Assembly: GCF_051954455.1 (NCBI RefSeq)
Contig: NZ_JBQCHS010000017.1
Coordinates: forward strand, 7,679 to 71,678
Direction: 5' to 3'
Length of the DNA stretch: 64,000 nt
From: Pseudolysinimonas sp051954455
GTDB lineage: Bacteria > Actinomycetota > Actinomycetes > Actinomycetales > Microbacteriaceae
Shown here: piece by piece, positions 24,214-31,420 of the stretch
How the letters are laid out: the number at the start of each line of letters is the position of its first letter
Numbering within the stretch: the stretch's first letter is position 1
Program-made: the position numbers and the translations under genes
The notes under the pieces: generated by a model
Databases searched by the model: none
Told to the model about the DNA's origin: nothing
Seen by the model: the letters and a program-made list of their open reading frames with translations, nothing else

Positions 24214-26145
24214 TCAGCTCACGTGCACGTCGGGCCGGCGCTCGCGCCGCGGCTCGGCGCGCCGGAGCACCTCGCGCGTGATGGGCGCCACCTCGCCGAT
24301 GCCGGTGATGAGGTAGCGGAGCATGTTCGATACGGGGTTCCCCTCGGTCCACTCGAAGTAGACGTCCGGCACCACCCCGGTGCGGTCGCGGATCTCGAAC
24401 AGCACGCTCGCGATCGTGTTGGGCACGTTGCCGCTCTCGACGCGGAGCACGCGGAACCCCTCGGTCGCGCGCCCCTCGACCACCAGGTCCTCCTCGAAGT
24501 CGGAGGAGTCGGCGGGGTGCACCTCGAGGAAGATCACCGGCGAGCGCTGCGGGATCCCGGAGTCGCGCCGCTCGTCGGCCGCCTTCTGCACGTACTCGGC
24601 GGCGTCGCCCGCGTCGGGCTCGTTCGCGATCACGCGGATCGAACCGAATTCGTCGGCGTCCTCCGTGACGAAGTCGAGGGCCTGCGCGTCGAGCGTGACG
24701 CTCCGTGCGCGCAGCTGGAACGAGCGCTGCACGCGCGACACCACCGACACGACGATGATGCCGAGGATGAAGAGCGCCGCGATCCGCACGCCGTCCGGCC
24801 GTTCGATGATGTTCGCGACCGTCGTGTAGGCGAAGACGAGCGCGACGATCGCGAACACGACCATGCCCACCCGGCTCCGTCGATGCAGCGCGGACAGCCA
24901 CACGGCGACGGTCGCGGAGGTGATGAGCACGAGCACGCCGGTCGCGTAGGCCCCGCCCTGCGCGTTGACGTCGGCGCGGAACACGAGGGTGATGACGACC
25001 GCGATCACCCCGAAGACGAGCACGAGCGGTCGGACCGCGGCCGCCCACTGCGGCGCCATTCCGTAGCGGGGCAGGTAGCGCGGCACGAGGTTCAGCAGGC
25101 CCGCCATCGCCGACGCCCCGGCGAACCACAGGATCGCGATGGTGCTCACGTCGTAGACGGTGCCGAACACCGGGCCCAGGTAGTCGTGCGCGAGGAGCGC
25201 GAGGGCACGGCCGTCGGCGGCGCCGCCCGGCTTGAACTCCTTCTGCGGGATCAGCACGGTCGTGGCGAAGCTCGAGGTGATGAGGAAGGCGCTCATGATG
25301 ACGGCGGCCGTCGTGAGCAGCTTCTTCGCCCCCGAGATGCGCCCGGCGGGAGTGTGCGGGTCGTCGTCGGGCCGCCCCGTGATCTGCGGCATGACCGCGA
25401 CCCCGGTCTCGAACCCGGAGAGCCCGAGCGCGAGCTTCGGGAACACCAGGAGCGCGATCCCCACCATGATGAACGGATTCGCGTTCTGGCGGGTGAGAGC
25501 GCCCCACCAGTCCTGCACCAGCACGGGATGCCCGCCCACGTGCGCCAGCGCAACGACGATGACGACGGCGTTCAGGGCGAGGTAGACCGCGACGAGCACC
25601 GTCGAGATGCCGATCGCCTCGCGGAAGCCCTTGAGGAAGACGGCCGCCAGCAGGGCCACGAGCACCAGGGTGACGGCGATGTTCTGGCCGTGCAGCCAGG
25701 ACGGCGCGAACGGGTTGGCGATCGCGTGCGCGGAGGCGTCGGCCGCCGACAGCGTGATCGTGATCATGAAGTCGGTGGCGGCGAACCCGAGCAGCACGAG
25801 CACGAAGAGCTTGCCGCCCCACCACGGCAGCAGCCGTTCGAGCATGGCGATCGATCCCTCGCCGCGCGGGCTCTCGCGGGCGACGCGGCGGTAGACGGGC
25901 AGTGCGCCCAGCAGGGTGAGCAGCACGAGCACGATCGTCGCGAGCGGCGAGAGGAGCCCCGCCGCCACCGCCGCGATGGCGGGTTGGTAGCCGAGGGTCG
26001 AGAAGTAGTCCACGCCCGTCAGGGTCATGACCCGCCACCACGGATGCGTGTGACCGACGTTCTCGACGTGCGGCCCGTCGTGCGCGGCGGTCGCCGCCAT
26101 GTCGCGCATCAGCCAGGATCGCGCGCGACGTCGCTCGGAGCTCAC
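24214..26145 (-). CDS. APC-superfamily transporter beside kdp, possible potassium transporter
   Basis: About 643 residues: roughly twelve helices followed by a soluble domain of about 160 residues (QLRARSVTLDAQALDFVTED onward). The first helix region reads LTGVDYFSTLGYQPAIAAVA. Similar proteins are usually annotated amino acid permeases, but the architecture of APC core plus soluble tail also occurs in KimA-type potassium transporters. Its location beside kdp, with matching direct repeats in both promoter regions, favours a role in potassium homeostasis. I start at GTG 26145 (AGGA upstream); ATG 26109 is the alternative. Confidence 0.75.
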   Translation of the reverse strand: MSSERRRARSWLMRDMAATAAHDGPHVENVGHTHPWWRVMTLTGVDYFSTLGYQPAIAAVAAGLLSPLATIVLVLLTLLGALPVYRRVARESPRGEGSIAMLERLLPWWGGKLFVLVLLGFAATDFMITITLSAADASAHAIANPFAPSWLHGQNIAVTLVLVALLAAVFLKGFREAIGISTVLVAVYLALNAVVIVVALAHVGGHPVLVQDWWGALTRQNANPFIMVGIALLVFPKLALGLSGFETGVAVMPQITGRPDDDPHTPAGRISGAKKLLTTAAVIMSAFLITSSFATTVLIPQKEFKPGGAADGRALALLAHDYLGPVFGTVYDVSTIAILWFAGASAMAGLLNLVPRYLPRYGMAPQWAAAVRPLVLVFGVIAVVITLVFRADVNAQGGAYATGVLVLITSATVAVWLSALHRRSRVGMVVFAIVALVFAYTTVANIIERPDGVRIAALFILGIIVVSVVSRVQRSFQLRARSVTLDAQALDFVTEDADEFGSIRVIANEPDAGDAAEYVQKAADERRDSGIPQRSPVIFLEVHPADSSDFEEDLVVEGRATEGFRVLRVESGNVPNTIASVLFEIRDRTGVVPDVYFEWTEGNPVSNMLRYLITGIGEVAPITREVLRRAEPRRERRPDVHVS

Positions 26146-26150
26146 CCGAC

Positions 26151-26211
26151 CATCCTGACGGAGGTTCCGTGCGGATCCGCTGCGCACGCGTCAGGATTCC
26201 GTCAGGATCGG
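26151..26211. promoter_or_regulatory. Phased GTCAGGAT repeats between the APC and DUF6611-like genes
   Basis: GTCAGGATTCC (26190-26200) and GTCAGGATCGG (26201-26211) are direct repeats with an 11-bp period. An inverted copy, CATCCTGAC, lies at 26151-26159. Phased direct repeats are typical of OmpR-family regulators. The same motif recurs before kdp (26731-26773), so KdpE is the likely binder. The repeats sit just upstream of the expected -35 of the gene at 26246. Confidence 0.7.
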
Positions 26212-26245
26212 CGCTCCCCCGCCCCGCCGCGCGCAGCATCGGGGC

Positions 26246-26785
26246 ATGCGGCGGCTGGTCTCGCGCGTCCTCGACGGTCCTCATCCCTGGGGGGAGTTCC
26301 AGGTGGGCGTCGCCGCCCGCGGGGCCTGGTGCACCTACCGGCTCATGGTGCTGCCGCCCGGCGTCGATGCGACCGGCCGGCGACTCATGCGACTGCGCCT
26401 GGCGTGGCCCGCGGCGGGCGCGCTCCTCGGCTTCCTGGTGCTCGTCGCCGGCGCCGGTCACGTCGGTCCGCTGCGCCTCACCTCGTGCGTCGTCACCGGC
26501 TACATCGCGAGCACCCTCCTCGTCCTGCGCGCAACCCGCCGGATCGCCCGGACCACCCTGCGGATCTCCGCCGCCGAGTACCGGATGGCCGGCGACGCCG
26601 AACAGCTCGGCGACGTCCGTGCGATCCGCGAGGCGGTCGCGGCGTTCGAGCGCCTGGACCGCGCGGCGCTCGATCCCGTCGCGTACGAAGCCGGCTGGTG
26701 GCGGATCTACGCCCGCCTCGCCGACGAGCCGTCAGGATCCCGCCGGGCGGCGTCAGGGTTCCGTGAGGATCGCCATCGGGCATGA
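26246..26785 (+). CDS. DUF6611-like small membrane protein
   Basis: A 179-residue protein: RLVSRVLDGPHPWGEFQVGV and YRLMVLPPGVD at the N-terminus, two helices (about residues 52-70 and 76-95), and a conserved-looking C-terminal AYEAGWWRIYARL. This pattern fits a family I recall as DUF6611 from related genera, without certainty. CAGCAT (26234-26239) is 6 nt before the ATG and phased KdpE-type repeats lie upstream, so it is probably a member of the potassium regulon. Its last codons contain the second set of repeats. Confidence 0.7.
   Translation: MRRLVSRVLDGPHPWGEFQVGVAARGAWCTYRLMVLPPGVDATGRRLMRLRLAWPAAGALLGFLVLVAGAGHVGPLRLTSCVVTGYIASTLLVLRATRRIARTTLRISAAEYRMAGDAEQLGDVRAIREAVAAFERLDRAALDPVAYEAGWWRIYARLADEPSGSRRAASGFREDRHRA
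26731..26773 (+). promoter_or_regulatory. Phased KdpE-type repeats of the kdp promoter
   Basis: GTCAGGATCCC (26731-26741), GTCAGGGTTCC (26752-26762) and GTGAGGATCGC (26763-26773). The offsets of 21 and 11 bp put all three on one face of the helix. CATGAT (26781-26786) is a candidate -10, so the repeats would abut or overlap the -35, the usual place for an OmpR-family activator. KdpE is encoded at the end of this operon. Confidence 0.7.
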
Positions 26786-26807
26786 TGCGGCGGCGTTCAC
26801 TCGTCAC

Positions 26808-26891
26808 GTGCTCGACATCGTCTACGTCGTCGCGATCCTCGCGCTGACGGCTCTCGTGGTCCTCGTGGCCAAGGGGGTCGAGAAGCTGTGA
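26808..26891 (+). CDS. 27-residue membrane peptide leading the kdp operon
   Basis: GTG 26808 opens a frame of 27 residues: the hydrophobic run LDIVYVVAILALTALVVLVA, then the charged tail KGVEKL. Its stop overlaps the kdpF start (GTGA), so it is coupled to the operon. The single helix with a short basic tail has the same shape as KdpF but a different sequence. It may be a second KdpF-like subunit or a regulatory peptide. The overlap and composition support it as a real gene. Confidence 0.65.
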   Translation: MLDIVYVVAILALTALVVLVAKGVEKL

Positions 26892-26977
26892 TCGCGTTCA
26901 CGATCATCGCCGCCCTGCTCGCCATCGCCGCCATCGGCTACGTCGTGGTCGCCCTCGTGCGACCGGAGAAGTTCTGA
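26888..26977 (+). CDS. kdpF: KdpF, small subunit of the potassium-transporting ATPase
   Basis: A 29-residue single-helix peptide, IAFTIIAALLAIAAIGYVVV then ALVRPEKF. The ending RPEKF is the conserved KdpF terminus. KdpF stabilises the KdpABC complex in the membrane. GTG 26888 overlaps the preceding peptide stop, and its own stop overlaps the kdpA start (TGATG). Confidence 0.9.
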   Translation: MIAFTIIAALLAIAAIGYVVVALVRPEKF

Positions 26978-28665
26978 TGGCGCCCGGCGGAACCGAGTGG
27001 CTCCTGTTCGGCGCGCAGCTGCTGACCCTCGCGGTCGCGCTCGTGCTCCTGCAGATCCCGCTCGGCGACTACATCTCCCGCGTCTTCATGAGCCCGAAGC
27101 ACCTGCGGGTCGAGCGCGGCTTCTACCGCATCATCGGCGCCGACGGCGACGCGGAGCAGAGCTGGGGCGTCTACCTGCGCTCGGTGCTCGTCTTCTCGCT
27201 CGTCGGCATCCTGCTCGTCTACCTCGTCCAGCGCCTGCAGACGTGGCTTCCCTGGTCGCTCGGCCTCGGCACCCCCGGGGAGTCCCTGTCGTTCAACACG
27301 GCGGTGTCCTTCGTCACGAACACCAACTGGCAGTCGTACTCGCCCGACACCACGCTCGGCTACACGGTGCAGCTCATCGCGCTCGCGGTGCAGAACTTCG
27401 TCTCGGCGGCCGTCGGCATCGCCGTCGCCGTCGCGCTGATCCGCGGGTTCTCGATGCGCCGCACCGGAACGATCGGCAACTTCTGGGTCGACTTGACCCG
27501 GGCGACGTTGCGGATCCTCCTGCCCCTCTCGGTCGTCGCCGCGGTGATCCTGCTCGCGGGCGGCGTGATCCAGAACTTCGCCGGGTTCCAGCACATCACC
27601 ACCGTCGCGGGAGCCAAGGGCGTGATCCCGGGCGGCCCGGTCGCCTCGCAGGAGGCGATCAAGCTCCTCGGCACCAACGGCGGCGGGTTCTATAACGCGA
27701 ACTCCGCGCACCCGTTCGAGAACCCCTCCGCGTGGACGAGCCTCTTCGAGGTCTTCCTGCTGCTGCTGATCCCGTTCGCGCTGCCGCGCGCGTTCGGCCG
27801 GATGATCGGCGACCGGCGGCAGGGCACGGCGATCCTCGCCACGATGGGCGTCTTCTGGATCGTCTCGAACGTCCTGCTCTTCTGGGCGGAGATCGCCGGT
27901 TCCGGCACCGCGCCGCGGCTCGCGGGCGGGGCGATGGAGGGCAAGGAGGATCGTTTCGGCATCGCGCTCTCGACCATCTTCGGATCGTCGACGACGCTCA
28001 CCTCGACCGGCGCGGTGAACTCGATGCACGACAGCTACACCGCGCTCGGCGGGGCGGTGACCCTCACCGACATGATGCTCGGCGAGGTCGCGCCCGGCGG
28101 CGTGGGATCCGGGCTCTACGGCATCCTCATCCTCGCGATCATCGCGGTCTTCGTGGCCGGCCTCATGGTCGGTCGGACGCCGGAGTACCTCGGCAAGAAG
28201 ATCGGACCGCGCGAGATGAAGCTCGCCAGCCTCTACATCCTCACCACGCCGACCCTGGTTCTGCTCGGGACCGGCCTCAGCTTCGCGATCCCCGGGGTCC
28301 GCCAGGACGTCGAGAAGACGTCGATCTGGAACCCCGGCTCCCACGGGCTGAGCGAGGTTCTCTACGCGTTCACCTCGGCCGCGAACAACAACGGCTCGGC
28401 GTTCGCGGGGCTGACGGCGAACACCCCGTGGTTCAACACGGCGCTCGGGGTGGCCATGTTCCTCGGCCGGTTCGTGCCGATCGTGTTCGTGCTCGCCCTC
28501 GCCGGCTCGCTCGCGCAGCAGGACAGGGTCCCGGTCACGGCCGGCACCCTGCCGACCCACCGCCCGCTGTTCGTCGGGATGCTCATCGGCACCTCGCTGC
28601 TCGTCACCGCTCTCACCTACTTCCCGGTGCTCGCGCTGGGACCCCTCGCAGAAGGACTGAAGTAA
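26977..28665 (+). CDS. kdpA: KdpA, potassium-binding channel subunit
   Basis: The ion-translocating subunit of the high-affinity K+ ATPase. The 562-residue protein has about ten helices and four pore-like repeats of the SKT family, including FNTAVSFVTNTNWQSY, the hallmark TNGGGFYNANSAHPFENP, STTLTSTGAVNSMHDSYTAL and TSAANNNGSAFAGL. These Gly-rich loops form the selectivity filter. The stop is 5 nt before kdpB. Confidence 0.97.
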   Translation: MAPGGTEWLLFGAQLLTLAVALVLLQIPLGDYISRVFMSPKHLRVERGFYRIIGADGDAEQSWGVYLRSVLVFSLVGILLVYLVQRLQTWLPWSLGLGTPGESLSFNTAVSFVTNTNWQSYSPDTTLGYTVQLIALAVQNFVSAAVGIAVAVALIRGFSMRRTGTIGNFWVDLTRATLRILLPLSVVAAVILLAGGVIQNFAGFQHITTVAGAKGVIPGGPVASQEAIKLLGTNGGGFYNANSAHPFENPSAWTSLFEVFLLLLIPFALPRAFGRMIGDRRQGTAILATMGVFWIVSNVLLFWAEIAGSGTAPRLAGGAMEGKEDRFGIALSTIFGSSTTLTSTGAVNSMHDSYTALGGAVTLTDMMLGEVAPGGVGSGLYGILILAIIAVFVAGLMVGRTPEYLGKKIGPREMKLASLYILTTPTLVLLGTGLSFAIPGVRQDVEKTSIWNPGSHGLSEVLYAFTSAANNNGSAFAGLTANTPWFNTALGVAMFLGRFVPIVFVLALAGSLAQQDRVPVTAGTLPTHRPLFVGMLIGTSLLVTALTYFPVLALGPLAEGLK

Positions 28666-28669
28666 CGCC

Positions 28670-30787
28670 ATGACCACCGTCACCACCGAGACGCCGGCCC
28701 CGTCGGGCAAGGGGAGCCGCCGTGGCGGCGCCCTCTCCTGGGCGCAGGTCGTCCAGGCGCTGCCCGGCACCGTCCGCAAGCTCGACCCGCGGCTGATGTG
28801 GCGCAACCCCGTCATGTTCGTCGTCGAGGTCGGAGCCGCCCTCACGACGGTCTATGCGATCGCCGAACCCTTCATGAACGTGCCCGTCTCGAGCGCGGGC
28901 CGGCTGGCCCCGAGCTTCAGCGCCGGCATCGCGATCTGGCTCTGGCTCACCGTCCTGTTCGCGAACCTCGCGGAGTCGGTCGCCGAGGGGCGCGGCAAGG
29001 CACAGGCGCAGTCGCTGCGCGCGACGCGCACCTCCACACTGGCCCATCAGGTGCTCCGGTACGACGCCGCGGGCGACCCCGAGGCCCTGCGCGCGGAGCT
29101 CGGCGAGATCGCCTCGTCGGAGCTCAAGCTCGGCGACGTGGTCGTCGTCACCGCGGGTGAGGTCATCCCGGGCGACGGTGACATCATCGCGGGCATCGCG
29201 AGCGTCGACGAGTCGGCGATCACGGGCGAGTCAGCGCCGGTCGTGCGCGAGCACGGCGGCGACCGGAGCGCCGTGACCGGCGGCACCCGGGTGCTCTCCG
29301 ACCGCATCGTGGTGACGATCACGTCGAAGCCCGGCGAGACGTTCGTCGACCGGATGATTCGGCTCGTGGAGGGCGCCGCCCGGCAGAAGACCCCGAACGA
29401 GATCGCGCTCAACATCCTGCTCGCGAGCCTCACGATCGTCTTCCTCGTCGTCGTGCTCGTGCTGAATCCGATGGCCGACTACCTGCACGGCGCGACCACG
29501 ATCGTGATCCTGATCGCACTGCTCGTCTGCCTGATCCCCACCACGATCGGCGCCCTGCTGAGCGCGATCGGCATCGCGGGCATGGACCGGCTCGTGCAGC
29601 ACAACGTGCTCGCGATGTCCGGCCGCGCCGTCGAGGCAGCCGGTGACGTCACCACGCTGCTGCTCGACAAGACCGGGACGATCACCTACGGCAACCGACG
29701 CGCCACCGCCTTCGTGCCGCTGCGCGACATCGCCCAGGACGCCCTCGTGCAGGCGGCGCGGCTCTCGTCGCTCGCCGACCCGACGCCGGAGGGCACCTCC
29801 GTCGTCGAGCTCGCCGGCGGCGCCGTCGACGTGCCTGCAGGCGCCGAGATCGTCCCGTTCACCGCGCAGACCCGCATGTCGGGCCTCGACCTGGCCGACG
29901 GATCCCAGATCCGCAAGGGCGCCGGGTCCAGCGTCGCGGCATGGATCGGCGGCGAGGAGCCGCGCGACCTCGCCGAGATCGTGGAGCGGATCTCGCAGTC
30001 GGGCGGCACCCCGCTGGTCGTCGCGACGAAGGACGCGCAGGGCGAGGGTCGCGTGCTCGGCGTCATCCACCTCAAGGACGTCGTCAAGGAGGGCCTCCGC
30101 GAGCGCTTCTCCGAGATGCGCGCCATGGGCATCCGGACCGTCATGATCACGGGCGACAACCCGCTGACCGCGAAGGCGATCGCGGCCGAGGCGGGCGTCG
30201 ACGACTTCCTCGCCGAGGCGACCCCGGAGGACAAGCTCGCGCTCATCAAGAAGGAGCAGGAGGGCGGCAACCTCGTCGCCATGACCGGCGACGGCACCAA
30301 CGACGCCCCCGCGCTCGCGCAGGCGGACGTCGGCGTCGCGATGAACACCGGCACCTCCGCCGCGAAGGAGGCCGGCAACATGGTCGACCTCGACTCCGAC
30401 CCGACGAAGCTCATCGACGTCGTCCGGATCGGCAAGCAGCTGCTCATCACGCGCGGCTCGCTCACCACGTTCTCGATCGCCAACGACGTCGCGAAGTACT
30501 TCGCCATCATCCCGGCCATGTTCGCGGGGGTGTTCCCCGGGCTCGCGGTGCTGAACATCATGCAGCTGCACTCGCCGGCGTCGGCGGTGCTGAGCGCGAT
30601 CATCTTCAACGCGCTGGTGATCGTGTTCCTGATCCCGCTCGCGCTGCGCGGCGTGAAGTACAAGCCCCGCGCCGCCTCCCAGATCCTCAGCCGCAATCTG
30701 CTGATCTACGGCCTCGGCGGCCTGATCGCGCCGTTCATCGGCATCAAGATCATCGACCTCGTCGTCACGCTCATCCCCGGGTTCTGA
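28670..30787 (+). CDS. kdpB: KdpB, P-type ATPase subunit
   Basis: Energises potassium uptake by ATP hydrolysis. The 705-residue protein has the actuator motif SAITGESAPV, the phosphorylation motif LLLDKTGTIT (catalytic Asp), the nucleotide-domain segment FTAQTRMSGLDL, and the hinge MTGDGTNDAPALAQADVGVAM. The serine of ITGES, whose phosphorylation inhibits E. coli KdpB, is present. The length and helices are normal for the family. Confidence 0.98.
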   Translation: MTTVTTETPAPSGKGSRRGGALSWAQVVQALPGTVRKLDPRLMWRNPVMFVVEVGAALTTVYAIAEPFMNVPVSSAGRLAPSFSAGIAIWLWLTVLFANLAESVAEGRGKAQAQSLRATRTSTLAHQVLRYDAAGDPEALRAELGEIASSELKLGDVVVVTAGEVIPGDGDIIAGIASVDESAITGESAPVVREHGGDRSAVTGGTRVLSDRIVVTITSKPGETFVDRMIRLVEGAARQKTPNEIALNILLASLTIVFLVVVLVLNPMADYLHGATTIVILIALLVCLIPTTIGALLSAIGIAGMDRLVQHNVLAMSGRAVEAAGDVTTLLLDKTGTITYGNRRATAFVPLRDIAQDALVQAARLSSLADPTPEGTSVVELAGGAVDVPAGAEIVPFTAQTRMSGLDLADGSQIRKGAGSSVAAWIGGEEPRDLAEIVERISQSGGTPLVVATKDAQGEGRVLGVIHLKDVVKEGLRERFSEMRAMGIRTVMITGDNPLTAKAIAAEAGVDDFLAEATPEDKLALIKKEQEGGNLVAMTGDGTNDAPALAQADVGVAMNTGTSAAKEAGNMVDLDSDPTKLIDVVRIGKQLLITRGSLTTFSIANDVAKYFAIIPAMFAGVFPGLAVLNIMQLHSPASAVLSAIIFNALVIVFLIPLALRGVKYKPRAASQILSRNLLIYGLGGLIAPFIGIKIIDLVVTLIPGF

Positions 30788-30811
30788 AGCCCGGACCAAG
30801 GAGACAGAACC

Positions 30812-31405
30812 ATGAAGCTCAGCCGTCAGGCATGGACCGCGATCCGCGCCATGATCGTCCTCACGATCGTCCTCGGCATCCTCTACCCCGGTGTCATCTG
30901 GCTCGCGGGTCTGGCCATGCCGAGCCAGGCGAACGGGTCGCTCCTGCGGAACCCGTCCGGCGAAGTCGTCGGGTCGTCGCTCATCGGGCAGTCCTTCACC
31001 GACAAGAAGGGCAACCCGCTCCCCCAGTGGTTCCAGTCCCGCCCGTCGGCGGCCGGCACCGGATACGACGCGAGCGCGTCCTCCGGCTCCAACTGGGGCC
31101 CGGAGAACCCCGACCTCATCAAGGCGATCACGTCCCGGCAGTCGCAGATCGAGAAGCTCGACGGCGTGACGAAGGCGCAGATCCCGGCCGACGCGGTCAC
31201 GGCCTCCGGGTCGGGGCTCGACCCCGACATCAGCGAGGCCTACGCCCTCTTGCAGGTGCCCCGGGTGGCGCAGGAGCGCGGCATCTCGGAGTCGAGCCTC
31301 CGCGCCCTCGTCGAGCAGCACGTCGAGGTCCGGACCCTCGGTTACATCGGGGAGCCCGTGGTGAACGTCGTGGAGCTCAATCAGGCGCTCTCGCAGCTGA
31401 AGTAG
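30812..31405 (+). CDS. kdpC: KdpC, assembly subunit
   Basis: A 197-residue protein with one N-terminal helix (MIVLTIVLGILYPGVIWLAG) and a periplasmic-type domain containing GSLLIGQSFTDKKG, FQSRPSAAGTGYDASASSGS, NWGPENPDL, and the C-terminal GEPVVNVVELNQAL. KdpC bridges KdpA and KdpB. The start has an AAGGAGA ribosome-binding site, 24 nt after kdpB. Confidence 0.96.
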   Translation: MKLSRQAWTAIRAMIVLTIVLGILYPGVIWLAGLAMPSQANGSLLRNPSGEVVGSSLIGQSFTDKKGNPLPQWFQSRPSAAGTGYDASASSGSNWGPENPDLIKAITSRQSQIEKLDGVTKAQIPADAVTASGSGLDPDISEAYALLQVPRVAQERGISESSLRALVEQHVEVRTLGYIGEPVVNVVELNQALSQLK

Positions 31406-31420
31406 CGGCAGACTGCACCC

